A stretch of 64,000 bases of DNA from Rariglobus sp. (GCA_029266495.1 JAQSWS010000012.1:1-64000); one strand, 5' to 3'; shown: positions 29,668 to 40,049, numbered from the stretch's first letter. Numbers and translations are program-made. Notes: generated by a model from the letters alone, not told the origin.

Positions 29668-32600
29668 ATGTCTCGCCCTACCCCTGTCTCCATTCTCCTG
29701 TTGCTCCTGTTTTTCGTCGCCGGCGGCCCGGCCGCTACGACGGCGCAACCAGCCTCGACGATCTTGACGAACAACGTCGTCGAGCTGCGCGAGACCGTCT
29801 CGCCGCAGGGCTTCGTGCACCCGGGCGTCAGTTGCAACGCCGGGACGCTCGCCGTCATGCGTGAAAAGGTGATCGCGGGTGTATCCCCTTGGGTGGACCA
29901 CTTCGAGGGCATCCGTCGCACGCGTTTCGCCGACCCGAAGCGCAAACCCGCGCGCGTCGATCAAATCGTCAACGATAGAGGGATCGGCAGCTTCGCGCAC
30001 GACGCGCATCTGGCCTGGGCCCAAACCATCCTCTACGTGGTCACCGGCAACGAGGAATACCGGAAACTCCCGGTGGAAATCATCAAGTGGTATGGCTCGC
30101 GCACCGAAAAGAGTTTTTTCCCGGCGTATTTTGAAGACAGCCACATCAAGATCGGCAAATACGTCTATACCCTGGCCAGCGCCGTCGACATCCTGCGCGC
30201 GACCACACCGAAGGATCCGCGGCTCGCCGTGACGCCGGCGATGATCGCCGCGCTTCAGCAAAACTGTTTTCTCCCGATCCGGAAAAACTGCATCGAGCGT
30301 AACGACTACTTCATGAACCAGCATTCCTATGCGGTCATGGGCTATCTCGCGTCCACGATTCTCGGGGATGAAGTCGAGTCCTACAAACAGGCCGTGGAGT
30401 GGACCACCGTGAACGCCACGACCACCAATCCGGGGCGCGACGGCTCGATCAAAAACCAGATCCGCTTGGTGACGCGTAACGACAAAACCGGCGAAGCCGT
30501 CGAGCCGTCCCTTCAGCTGGCGGAGATGGGCCGCGACATGCCTCACGCGGAGGGCAACCTCACCAATCTGTTGATGATGGCGAAGACCATCGATTTTCAG
30601 AAGACGAAGGTCGACCCGGTCGCTGGCACCGTCACCGCCAAGGCGGACGGGCTTTCTCCCATTCGTTTTCTGGACGACCGCCTGCCCAAGGGCGCGGCGC
30701 TCTTCGCGAAGTTCAACCTGGGCTTCGGACTGCCCTGGGTGCCGATCTATTCCGAGACCGATCCCAAGCATCCGGATTATCTGGCCCGCTATGATCACAT
30801 CAGCCCCCGGGGACGCGGTGTAGCCGGTGTCACTCACCACTACTACTATTACAAGGGCATAGGACTCGACATGGAGACCGGGTCGAACCGCTACATCAAA
30901 GCGGCCTTTGACGCCACGGCCGCCGGCCGGGAGCACGCGCGCTCCGGCAGCTACTTTGATAGCATCCATAATTACGGTTTCGATTTCTGGATCGGCCTTC
31001 CCGCGACCTCATCCGACGCCGCGCCGGACCCGAAGAAAGCGAAGCGCGCGCTCGCGAAAGTGCTGCCTCCGCTCGAAGTGACGCACGAGGGGCGTCCCCT
31101 GGACGGACGGCAATTCGAGTATCGCTTCGTGGATTTGTCGGCCATCGCCCAGCCCGGCGATATCTATCCCGGCTCGCCGGACGATATTCCCCTGAAGGTT
31201 CAGCGCGACACCGACGGCACGGGCTACGTCCGCATGGCCATCAACCAGGCCCCCCGCACCGTGGTGGTCACCGGCCGCGTCCCCCGGGACTCCGGCTTGC
31301 GCGTGCGCAGCGACGGTTTTGTGAAACTGCGTTTTTACCGAAACGAGGATTTTTCCCGGACCGGCGGTCCGCTCCAGGAACTCTACATCCCGAACACGGG
31401 CGGGGAGTGGGTTCACGTGATTCCCGACGTGGTGGGCTACGGCCTGCTCTATATCCAGGCCACTCCGCTCGCCGGTGCCGCGACACTCGATTTCGACCGC
31501 ATCGAGACGGACGCATCCGCCATCCGCCCGCTCGCGTTCGATCCCCCGGGCGACGCCCTCGCCATCCCCGCCTATGCCGGAGCGCGTATCGGGAAAACCA
31601 TTAAGATTTCGGGCGGTTCGAGATCCGCGACCCTCCGGACGCTGAATCTTCCTGCCGGCGCGGCCTTCGACGCCGTCACTGGCACGTTCTCGTGGACGCC
31701 TGCCGCGAAGCAGACGGGCGATCATGCGCTCTACGTCGTCGCGCGCGACAGCGACACGATGCGGACGTTGCGCGTGGATATCCACGTGGCCCGTGACCTG
31801 CAGGCGGCGCTGGACTTCGTCGCCCGCCCCTACGATCCGGCGCAGCGTTACCTTTCGACGACCGAGCAGCCGTTCAAGGCGGCACTGGCGGCCCGCGACC
31901 TGACCGCTTTGCGGCGGGCCGTTGATGGGTTGAAGCTCGTGAGCCCCCGCCTGCCCGACGGCACCCTCGACTATCGCGTGGCCGTTAATTCCTCGGAGCA
32001 CGGCGTCAACAACATGGCCGACGCCGATCCGTTCTCCTTCGGCGGCATCTGGGGCTTCGATAAAAACGTCACGCTGGATTTCGGAAATAACTTTAAGGTG
32101 AAGTCCGAGGCGTTCCGCATGCTGGCCCGCGACGGCCATCCGGTGCGCGTGTCGGAAGCCGTCGTCTATGGCTCGAACGACCGCAGACACTGGACCCTGT
32201 TGACCGAGAACAAAACCGTCAGCTCCTCCGACTGGCACATCCTCACCGTCAAAGCGGAGGAGCGGAACAAGCCCTACCGGTATATCCGTCTGTTCATGCC
32301 GGCCAAACCGTTCCCCATTTTCGAGATCGCGGAGTTCCGCATCGTCGGCGAACGCGTCGAGGACCACAGCCCGGATCTGCGCGTGGCCTACATCTCGGGT
32401 TATGCGGACGGCACCTTCCGTCCGGACCAAAAGCTGACCAAGGCGGAGGCGGTCTCGTTGCTGGCCGGCTTGGTCGACGACTACACCGACAAGGGCGCTT
32501 ATGACTGCGCCTTCGTCGATGTGCCGCGCACCGCGCCCTACTTCGACGACGTGGCCTACATATCGCGCAAAGGCGTCGGGAATAAATTTTTCCAGCCGGT

Positions 32601-32913
32601 GAAGTATGTCGTCGGCGATGCCGCCAACCGTTTCCATCCCGACGCGCCCATCACGCGCGGGGAGCTGGCTGCGATCATGGCGCGCATGCAGGGATTAAAA
32701 GAAGGCGACTCCCCTGCATCGAAGAAGGTGTCATCCAACGCCCCCGTGACCCGCGCGGAGTTTGTAATCGCCGTCAACCGCATGACCGGGCGGAACGGCA
32801 CCGAGCTGCCACGCGAGAACCTGCCGAAGTTCTCGGACGTGCGTGCCTCTCACCCGGCCTACGACGACATCATGCGAGCCGCCGCCACGTATCCGGTTCT
32901 GGTGGCGAAGTGA
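29668..32913 (+). CDS. alginate lyase family protein with putative Ig, discoidin-like and C-terminal SLH domains
   Basis: N-term GFVHPGVSCNAGTLAVMREKVIAGVSPWVDHF; mid LNLPAGAAFDAVTGTFSWTPAAKQTGDHALYVVARD (He_PIG-like); C-term ISGYADGTFRPDQKLTKAEAVSLLAGLVDDY...RFHPDAPITRGELAAIMARM (SLH). Confidence 0.85.
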   Translation: MSRPTPVSILLLLLFFVAGGPAATTAQPASTILTNNVVELRETVSPQGFVHPGVSCNAGTLAVMREKVIAGVSPWVDHFEGIRRTRFADPKRKPARVDQIVNDRGIGSFAHDAHLAWAQTILYVVTGNEEYRKLPVEIIKWYGSRTEKSFFPAYFEDSHIKIGKYVYTLASAVDILRATTPKDPRLAVTPAMIAALQQNCFLPIRKNCIERNDYFMNQHSYAVMGYLASTILGDEVESYKQAVEWTTVNATTTNPGRDGSIKNQIRLVTRNDKTGEAVEPSLQLAEMGRDMPHAEGNLTNLLMMAKTIDFQKTKVDPVAGTVTAKADGLSPIRFLDDRLPKGAALFAKFNLGFGLPWVPIYSETDPKHPDYLARYDHISPRGRGVAGVTHHYYYYKGIGLDMETGSNRYIKAAFDATAAGREHARSGSYFDSIHNYGFDFWIGLPATSSDAAPDPKKAKRALAKVLPPLEVTHEGRPLDGRQFEYRFVDLSAIAQPGDIYPGSPDDIPLKVQRDTDGTGYVRMAINQAPRTVVVTGRVPRDSGLRVRSDGFVKLRFYRNEDFSRTGGPLQELYIPNTGGEWVHVIPDVVGYGLLYIQATPLAGAATLDFDRIETDASAIRPLAFDPPGDALAIPAYAGARIGKTIKISGGSRSATLRTLNLPAGAAFDAVTGTFSWTPAAKQTGDHALYVVARDSDTMRTLRVDIHVARDLQAALDFVARPYDPAQRYLSTTEQPFKAALAARDLTALRRAVDGLKLVSPRLPDGTLDYRVAVNSSEHGVNNMADADPFSFGGIWGFDKNVTLDFGNNFKVKSEAFRMLARDGHPVRVSEAVVYGSNDRRHWTLLTENKTVSSSDWHILTVKAEERNKPYRYIRLFMPAKPFPIFEIAEFRIVGERVEDHSPDLRVAYISGYADGTFRPDQKLTKAEAVSLLAGLVDDYTDKGAYDCAFVDVPRTAPYFDDVAYISRKGVGNKFFQPVKYVVGDAANRFHPDAPITRGELAAIMARMQGLKEGDSPASKKVSSNAPVTRAEFVIAVNRMTGRNGTELPRENLPKFSDVRASHPAYDDIMRAAATYPVLVAK

Positions 32914-32946
32914 TCCCCATCCGCTGCGGTCTTTTTTTCCAAGCAC

Positions 32947-35223
32947 ATGATTCCTCGTCTGCCCCGCATCGGCCTTTTTCTGCTCGCGCTGTTCATCGGG
33001 CAGGCCGGCTCGGCTCTCGCCCAGGAATTCGTTCACCCCGGCGGCCTCCATTCCCAAGCCGACATCGATCGCATGAAAGCCAAGGTGGCCGCGGGCGAGA
33101 GTCCGTGGATTGACGGCTGGAATGCGCTTATCCGGGACTCCAAAGCGAAGGCCGATTACAGGCCCGCGCCTCACCGTCACATGATGGACCGCGGGCGGGC
33201 GCAGCGGGACGCCAGCGCCGCCTACCTCAACGGTCTGCGTTGGGTTATTTCTGGCGACACCGCGCATGCCGACTGCGCCGTGCGCATTCTCAACGCCTGG
33301 TCCGGAACGGTGAACGAGGTTTCCCATGGCAACGATCAGCCGGGCTTGGGTGGCATCCCCATCGGCACCTTCGCGGTCGCGGCGGAGTTGCTGCGTGGAT
33401 ACACCGGCTGGTCCGCCGCCGACCAGACACGCTTCAAGCGCATGCTCGTGGATTACTTTTATCCCGTCTGCCACGATTTCCTCACTCGTCACAACGGCCG
33501 TTGCGACTCGGCCTTCTGGGCCAATTGGGACACCTGCAATATGCGCGCGATCATGGCCATTGGCGTCTTCTGCGACGACCGCGCAAAATTCAACGAGGCC
33601 GTCGAGTATTTCAAAAACGGCCGCGGCACCGGCTCGATTCGCAACGCCACGCCCTTCCGTTTCGAAAACGGTCTGGTCCAATGGCAGGAGAGCGGTCGCG
33701 ACTACGCCCACGTCATGGGCGGCCAGGGTCTGCTCATGGAAATGTGCCAGATCGCCTGGAACCAAGGACTCGACCTCTTCGGCTACGACAACAACCGCCT
33801 GCTCGGCGCCGCCGAACACGCCGCCCAATACACCCTCTGGAAAGGCGTCCCCTACACCTATTACAACAACTGCGACAACGCCAACCAGTTCTACATCTCC
33901 GAGAACTACCACGGGCGTCTCGACGCCTCCCATTTCGAGCTGGTCTACAACCACTACGTCGTTCGCCAAGGACTGAAGGCGCCGCACGTGAAACTCTTCG
34001 CCGCGCTCCGCCGTCCCGAGCCGGGCGAGATCGATGTCCTGGGTTACGGCACGCTCACCTACACGCTCGATGTCGCCGCGTCTCCGCTGCAGACCGAAGC
34101 GCCGCCGACACCGCGCGAAGTCATCGCGATTCCGGGACTGCAACGCGTCGAACTGAAATGGTCGCCCTCCGGCGCCTACAGCGCGCACGGCTACGAAGTC
34201 AGCCGCGCCACCTCTCCGGGCGGCCCGTTCACCTCCATCTATTCGACCAGCCGCTGGACCACGCCTTCCTACACTGACACCGATGTCGAGCCCGACCGCA
34301 GCTACCACTACACCGTCGCCGCGCTCAACAAGGCCGGCAAAAGTGCGCCGTCTGCACCCGTGAGCGTCGTCCCGGCCAAGGGAGAAGCGCTGCCCCGCGA
34401 CAGCCGGCGTGTCTCCGCCACCGGCACGCTCTATTCCAAGGCGGCCAAAAATTCGTTCGTCGTGCCCGCCACGGGCCGCGAGTTGGACGGGAGTTTCGCC
34501 GGCCAATCCGTGGACGGTGACTTCAGCATCACCGCACGACTGGTTGATTGGAATGGATCCGTCGGCATGGCGGGACTGACTGTTCGGGCACCGGGTGCGA
34601 ACAAGCCTCGCGCCCTGGCGGTGACCTTGGGCGAAATCGGCGGACGCCTCGCGCGCTTTCGCACGCGGAACGATGGGAAAACCACCGTCCAGTCCGGCTG
34701 CGACTACACCTGGTTGTCCGTCTGGTTCCGCATCCGACGCGTGGGCGACGAATTCACCGCCTACCAATCTTCCGATGGCATCGAGTGGTTCAAGGTCGGC
34801 CAGAGCACCGTCGCGCTGCCCCGCACCGCGCTGGTCGGCCTGCTCGCGAGCACCGGCGGGACTCCGCCCGGCCGAAAAGCAACAGATTCGCCCCAAGGCG
34901 TCTTCGACCACGTCGCGATCGAGCGGCAGCCGCCACCCCCGCCTTCCGCTCCCGTCGCGCTCGCCGCGACCGCGCTCGACGGCGGCATGGTGCGCCTGGA
35001 CTGGGAAAATGCCTCCGGAACAGCTCAAGCCGGCGTGAAGATCGAAGCTTCGCTGGACGGCGCACCGTTCTACGAAATCGCCGACCTCGCTGCCAACACC
35101 TCCCGCTTTGAAAACACCGGAATCGAGCGTTCCTCCGCCCTCCGTTATCGTATCCGTTCCTACAATACAGGCGGCTATTCGACCTACTCGAACGTCTCTC
35201 CGGACGCGCCCGCACCGCAATAG
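32947..35223 (+). CDS. alginate lyase family protein with Fn3-like and C-terminal modules
   Basis: Signal peptide then EFVHPGGLHSQADIDRMKAKVAAGESPWIDGW; SRATSPGGPFTSIYSTSRWTTPSYTDTDVEPDRSYHYTVAALNKAGKSAPS Fn3-like. Confidence 0.88.
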   Translation: MIPRLPRIGLFLLALFIGQAGSALAQEFVHPGGLHSQADIDRMKAKVAAGESPWIDGWNALIRDSKAKADYRPAPHRHMMDRGRAQRDASAAYLNGLRWVISGDTAHADCAVRILNAWSGTVNEVSHGNDQPGLGGIPIGTFAVAAELLRGYTGWSAADQTRFKRMLVDYFYPVCHDFLTRHNGRCDSAFWANWDTCNMRAIMAIGVFCDDRAKFNEAVEYFKNGRGTGSIRNATPFRFENGLVQWQESGRDYAHVMGGQGLLMEMCQIAWNQGLDLFGYDNNRLLGAAEHAAQYTLWKGVPYTYYNNCDNANQFYISENYHGRLDASHFELVYNHYVVRQGLKAPHVKLFAALRRPEPGEIDVLGYGTLTYTLDVAASPLQTEAPPTPREVIAIPGLQRVELKWSPSGAYSAHGYEVSRATSPGGPFTSIYSTSRWTTPSYTDTDVEPDRSYHYTVAALNKAGKSAPSAPVSVVPAKGEALPRDSRRVSATGTLYSKAAKNSFVVPATGRELDGSFAGQSVDGDFSITARLVDWNGSVGMAGLTVRAPGANKPRALAVTLGEIGGRLARFRTRNDGKTTVQSGCDYTWLSVWFRIRRVGDEFTAYQSSDGIEWFKVGQSTVALPRTALVGLLASTGGTPPGRKATDSPQGVFDHVAIERQPPPPPSAPVALAATALDGGMVRLDWENASGTAQAGVKIEASLDGAPFYEIADLAANTSRFENTGIERSSALRYRIRSYNTGGYSTYSNVSPDAPAPQ

Positions 35224-35271
35224 AAGCTAGACTCCCCTTGGTCGAACGATGACCCCACGGGTGCCCCCCGT

Positions 35272-36318
35272 ATGAATTCACCAACCGATCCCCCCACTCG
35301 GCTCATGCAGCGGGACCTCGCCCAAGCCTTGGGGGTTTCCCAAGTCGCCGTCTCCATGGCGCTCAGGAACAGTCCGGACATTTCCGCAGCGCTTCGCAAA
35401 AAGATCCAGGCTTACGCCGAGCAAATGGGTTATCGCCCCAATCCGGTGGCGACGGCCCTCGCTCATTCGCGGTTGGGCGAGAGAAGCCAGCCCGTGCAGG
35501 CCGCGCTGGCCTGGGTGAATTGCTGGCCCGCTCCCGGGCAGTTGCGGAGCTACCGGGCGTTTGAACAATACTGGCAGGGAGCCAGGGCTGCGGCCGGCAA
35601 GTTGGGATACCGGCTGGAAGAGTTTGTATGCAACGAGCAGCTGACGCCCCAGCGTCTGGAAACCATTCTGGTTGCACGGGGCATTCTTGGGATTCTGCTC
35701 CCGCCGCACGCCGCACAGCCCGACTGGGGGAATTTTAACTGGAAGCGTTTTTCCATCGTGCGCCTGGGTCGCGGCATCACGGAGCCGGGCGGACACGTGG
35801 TGACGGCGGATCAGGTCGCGAACACCCTTTTGGCCGTCGAAAAAATGCGTGCTCGTGGCTACCGGCGCATCGGCTTCGTCGGCTTCAAGACGACTGCGGA
35901 CACCCGGTGGTTGTTCGACGCGGGTTTTCTTCGCGCGCAAATGGGAATGCCGCCGAAGGAGCGCGTGCCGATTCTCGGGCTCGACAAGCTCAACCCGCGG
36001 GCCAGCCAGCCAGCCTTGATGCGCTGGTTGAAAAAGGAAAAGCCCGACGCCGTGCTCACCGTATTCCTGGGGCTGCCCGAAATGTTGGCCCAATGTGGCT
36101 GTCGCGTTCCCGATGACATCGGCCTGGCCGCCTTGTCGGTGGTTGATTTCCCCATCGACGCCGGGATCGACCAAAACGCCTTGGAGATAGGTCGGGCATC
36201 AATCCTGACGTTGAACTCGCTCATCCACGACCAGGACCGCGGCATACCGGAGAACTGCCGGCAAATCCTGATCCCCGGCACCTGGGTGGATGGCTCGATG
36301 CTACCGGTCCGCTCGTAG
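35272..36318 (+). CDS. LacI family transcriptional regulator
   Basis: HTH MQRDLAQALGVSQVAVSMALRNSPDISAALRKKIQAYAEQMGYRPNPVATAL; paralogous to 17999..19072. Confidence 0.93.
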   Translation: MNSPTDPPTRLMQRDLAQALGVSQVAVSMALRNSPDISAALRKKIQAYAEQMGYRPNPVATALAHSRLGERSQPVQAALAWVNCWPAPGQLRSYRAFEQYWQGARAAAGKLGYRLEEFVCNEQLTPQRLETILVARGILGILLPPHAAQPDWGNFNWKRFSIVRLGRGITEPGGHVVTADQVANTLLAVEKMRARGYRRIGFVGFKTTADTRWLFDAGFLRAQMGMPPKERVPILGLDKLNPRASQPALMRWLKKEKPDAVLTVFLGLPEMLAQCGCRVPDDIGLAALSVVDFPIDAGIDQNALEIGRASILTLNSLIHDQDRGIPENCRQILIPGTWVDGSMLPVRS

Positions 36319-36471
36319 CTGCCGGGCGATGTAGCCGGAGACCGTTCCTGGCGGAAGGGGCAGCCTGCTTATGCGCAAAAGCTCCGCGCGGCTTCTGTCG
36401 TATACGAGTCCACTTATGATCGGCTCCGTTCACCCCTGTCAGCCCCTCCCGTTAGAAACAGTCACTACCCC

Positions 36472-39324
36472 ATGAAAAAGACACTGCTTGCCCTGGTGTG
36501 CGCGCTTTCGTGCACCCTTACCGCGGCTCTCGCCTACGTCCATCCAGGCGCTCCGCTTACCCTCTCGGATCTCCAGACTCTGAAGGCGAACGTCGACAAC
36601 AACCGGGAGCCCTGGAAATCCGGCTACGCGGCGCTGGCGGCCGACTCCCGCTCCCAGCTCACCTACACCATGCAGGGGCCGTTCGCGACCGTGAGCCGCG
36701 CCCCCCACCTGAACCGCAACCAGTGGATGAACGACATGACCGCGGTCTGGAATCTCTCGCGCATGTGGTATTTCACCGGCAATTCCGCCTACGCGCAGAA
36801 GGCACACGACATCCTGCTCGCGTGGGCGAACACGCAGACTGCGTTTTCCGGCGGCGAATCGATGCTCGATTTGGGAGACTTCGCCTACGCATTCGTGGGC
36901 GGCGCGGACATTCTGCGCGGCACCTGGGCGGGCTGGACGGCGGCCGACACAACTACGGTGAAGGCTTATTTCACCAACGTCCTCCTGCCTGCCAGCAATC
37001 CGTATGGCGAGAGCATGTTCGGCGCCGCGAACAAAGGTGCGCTGGCCCTCGTCGCCTGCGGGCTGATGTCGATTTTCAACGACGACACCGCCAGGCTCGA
37101 CACGGTCACATACCAGGTTCGCACACTCGCGCATATCGGCCTGCGCAGTTCCAACGACATCGGCCTGCTCGGCGATTCCCTCCGCGACCAGGGCCACGGC
37201 CACGGGCAGCTTGTCTCGCTGGCCATGCTCGCCGAAGCGCTCTGGAAACAGGGCATCGACGTCTACTCCGATTCCAACAACCGCCTGCTCGCCGCCGGCG
37301 AATATTTCGCGCGGGTGAACAACCTCGTCCCCACGCCGTTTCTTCCCTTCGGCACCACCGATTGGTATTATTACACCGACGGCACCAACCGCGGCTGGGG
37401 AGGCGGAAACACGGCGCTCAGCATCCTTCACGGCGCCTATGTCGTCCGCAAGGGCCTCCCCGCTCCCTATATGGCGCGGAGGCTCCAGGAGATGCCGGTG
37501 AGTGCGGACAGCTTTATGTTCCTCAAAGAGGCCGACTCCTCCACGGCAACGCCGGCGGCGGCGCTGCCGATTCCCTCCACCACCTCGATCACCTCGGGGT
37601 TCACCAACGTCCAAATCGGTGGCGCCTCCCCCGCTGGCGCGGCCTCCTACTCCGGCGGCACCTGGACGGTGCAGGGCGGCGGCGCGGAAATATGGGGCGA
37701 GAACGACAGTTGCCATTTCACCTACAAAGCGGTCACCGGCGACTGCGCCATCATCGCGAAGGTCAATTCGGTTCAGAACACCAGCCTTTCCACCAAAGCC
37801 GGCGTGATGATTCGCACGAGTCTCAGCCAGGGCGCTCCCCGCGTCTGGATGGCCGTCACTCCCCGGATCCAGTTCGAGCAAAATCTCAAGGGCCTCGCCG
37901 TGTATGGCGGCGCCAACTACGGCAACAAGGCCTACGACATCGGAACTCCCACTGCCTCGTATTGGGTGAAGCTCGAGCGCATCGGGAACATCGTCACCGG
38001 CTATGTTTCCCCCGATGGCACCAACTGGGCGGCCACCGAGGTCGGCCGCCTCGATTCACCTCCGGCCACGTGGTATGTCGGACTGGTGGTCTGCTCGGTT
38101 GCGAATGGCACGCTGAACACATCGACCTTCAGCAACGTCGAGATCACCGGCGGCAATGGTGGCGCTCCCGTCGTCACTCCCGCCGCGCCCGCCGCCCTCC
38201 TGGCCGCACCGGGTGAGAATGCCGTCCCGCTGCGCTGGCAGCCGTCCTTCGGCGCCACCAGCTACACGATCAAGCGTGCCACCACCAGCGGCGGCACCTA
38301 TTCAACCGTTGCCTCGGGCGTCATCGCCAGCAGCTACACGGACAAGACGGTGACCAACGGCACGACCTATTACTACGTCGTCAACGCGATCAATTCCGCA
38401 GGCACGAGCGCCAATTCTCCCGAGGACAGCGTGACACCGGTCAGCCCGATGGTGAACCTCGCCTTCGGCGGCACGGCCAGCTCCAGCGTGGTTGGCGCCC
38501 CCGCCTGGGAGCAAGCCGACCAGGCCTTCAACCGCAACTCCGGCTCAAAATGGCATAACGGCAACGCCACCAACCCCGGCCCCGCCGGCTGGCTTCGCTA
38601 CGACTTCGGCGCGGGCAACGCCCAGACCGTGAAACGCTACACGCCGGTCAGTGCCGACGTGGCAAACCGCGACCCCAAGAGCTGGACCTTCCAAGGCTCG
38701 AACGACGGTTCGACCTGGACGACGCTCGATACACAAAGCAACCAGGTCTTCCCAACCCGGAATCATGCCAACACCTACAACATCGGCAACACGACCGCCT
38801 ACCGCTACTACCAGCTCAATATCACCGCCAACAACGGCGGCGGCTCGCTGGCGATCGGCGAACTCGGTCTCTGGTCCGACACCGGCCGCACGATAATGGA
38901 CGGCACCTACCGCGTCATCAGTAAGAAAAGCAAGAAGGTCCTCGACGTTTACAACAGCGGCACCACCGATGGCATGAATGTCCAGCAGTGGGGCTGGACC
39001 GGTGGCAACAACCAGAAGTGGACACTCACGCACCTGGGCAACGGCCAGTATCAGGCCATGGGTGTTGGCAGCGGCAAGTTGCTCGAAGTTGCGGGTGCCT
39101 CCACTGCCAATGGTGCGAACATCCAAATTTTCACCTCGAACAATAACAATTGTCAGAAGTGGACCGTCACACCGACGGGCGACGGAAACTACAAATTCCT
39201 GAACGTGAACAGCGGCAAAGCCGTCGACGTGAGCGGCGGAAGCACCGCCGACGGGGCCAACGTCCTCCAATGGTCCTATAGCGGCGCGGATAACCAGCAA
39301 TGGAGGATCTCCATCGCTCCGTAA
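36472..39324 (+). CDS. alginate lyase family protein with Fn3, F5/8-type and ricin-type lectin modules
   Basis: Signal peptide; AYVHPGAPLTLSDLQTLKANVDNNREPWKSGYAAL; ATTSGGTYSTVASGVIASSYTDKTVTNGTTYYYVVNAINSAGTS; C-term GTYRVISKKSKKVLDVYNSGTTDGMNVQQWGWTGGNNQKWTL ricin-B repeats. Confidence 0.92.
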   Translation: MKKTLLALVCALSCTLTAALAYVHPGAPLTLSDLQTLKANVDNNREPWKSGYAALAADSRSQLTYTMQGPFATVSRAPHLNRNQWMNDMTAVWNLSRMWYFTGNSAYAQKAHDILLAWANTQTAFSGGESMLDLGDFAYAFVGGADILRGTWAGWTAADTTTVKAYFTNVLLPASNPYGESMFGAANKGALALVACGLMSIFNDDTARLDTVTYQVRTLAHIGLRSSNDIGLLGDSLRDQGHGHGQLVSLAMLAEALWKQGIDVYSDSNNRLLAAGEYFARVNNLVPTPFLPFGTTDWYYYTDGTNRGWGGGNTALSILHGAYVVRKGLPAPYMARRLQEMPVSADSFMFLKEADSSTATPAAALPIPSTTSITSGFTNVQIGGASPAGAASYSGGTWTVQGGGAEIWGENDSCHFTYKAVTGDCAIIAKVNSVQNTSLSTKAGVMIRTSLSQGAPRVWMAVTPRIQFEQNLKGLAVYGGANYGNKAYDIGTPTASYWVKLERIGNIVTGYVSPDGTNWAATEVGRLDSPPATWYVGLVVCSVANGTLNTSTFSNVEITGGNGGAPVVTPAAPAALLAAPGENAVPLRWQPSFGATSYTIKRATTSGGTYSTVASGVIASSYTDKTVTNGTTYYYVVNAINSAGTSANSPEDSVTPVSPMVNLAFGGTASSSVVGAPAWEQADQAFNRNSGSKWHNGNATNPGPAGWLRYDFGAGNAQTVKRYTPVSADVANRDPKSWTFQGSNDGSTWTTLDTQSNQVFPTRNHANTYNIGNTTAYRYYQLNITANNGGGSLAIGELGLWSDTGRTIMDGTYRVISKKSKKVLDVYNSGTTDGMNVQQWGWTGGNNQKWTLTHLGNGQYQAMGVGSGKLLEVAGASTANGANIQIFTSNNNNCQKWTVTPTGDGNYKFLNVNSGKAVDVSGGSTADGANVLQWSYSGADNQQWRISIAP

Positions 39325-39386
39325 CGCGCCCCGCCGCCCCACACTCCTTTGATCGGAGCGCGGGGCGGCTCTCTCTTTTTCCCAAC

Positions 39387-40049
39387 ATGCGTCCCGCCCA
39401 CCGCGTTCCCGTCGGAGCCGTTCTCGCCTGCGCGATGGGCCTCGTCGCACACCGCGTCGTCGCGCCTCGTCCGCTCGCGTCGCCCACCGCTCCTCCGTCC
39501 GCGTCCATCCCCGCCCACACACTTGCGGGTCCCGTCGAGTCCGCCCCGCCGCCCCCGGCCCCACCTTTATTATCGTCGTCCGGCAGGGACGCCGGTCACC
39601 GCCTTCTGCTCGCGCGCCGCTGCCTCGCCCTCGCCGAGCACGACCCGCTCGCCGCGATGGAAATGGCCCTCGCCAACCAGCTTCAAGACGTCGACCCCGG
39701 CCTGCTCGCGAGCCTCGTCAATCAATGGGCGATCCACGATTTCGACGGAGCCCACGCCTGGATAAAAACCCAGGAAACCGGCGTCTGGCGAAACGACATG
39801 CTCGCCCGTCTCGCCTATCTGCGCGCGCAGACCGATCCTCTCGCGGCCACACGCCTCGCGGTGGCCGACATCTCCCCGGGGCCGGCTCGCGACGAAGCGA
39901 TGATCTCCGTCCTGCACCAGTGGGCGCTACGAGATTCCGAGACGGCCAGGGCCTGGGCCGATTCCTTTCGAGACGATGGACTGAAAACCCGGGCCTTGGC
40001 CGAGATCCAGGGACTGCAAACCCGGGGCTTATCCGACCTTCGCAATTAA
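39387..40049 (+). CDS. hypothetical exported alpha-helical repeat protein
   Basis: N-terminal hydrophobic segment; repeated W-x-D-x-(D/E)-x-A-x-A-W motifs (WAIHDFDGAHAWIKT, WALRDSETARAWADS). Confidence 0.65.
   Translation: MRPAHRVPVGAVLACAMGLVAHRVVAPRPLASPTAPPSASIPAHTLAGPVESAPPPPAPPLLSSSGRDAGHRLLLARRCLALAEHDPLAAMEMALANQLQDVDPGLLASLVNQWAIHDFDGAHAWIKTQETGVWRNDMLARLAYLRAQTDPLAATRLAVADISPGPARDEAMISVLHQWALRDSETARAWADSFRDDGLKTRALAEIQGLQTRGLSDLRN

Noticed and set aside
27337-30969. Long minus ORFs (594 aa and 613 aa) opposite GH51 and the SLH protein
   Set aside because: Shadow ORFs; the + strand encodes conserved motifs across the region.
32731-35220. 829-aa minus ORF opposite the second alginate-lyase-family gene
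   Set aside because: Despite its length, it spans opposite a gene with a signal peptide and conserved motifs; composition typical of an antisense frame.
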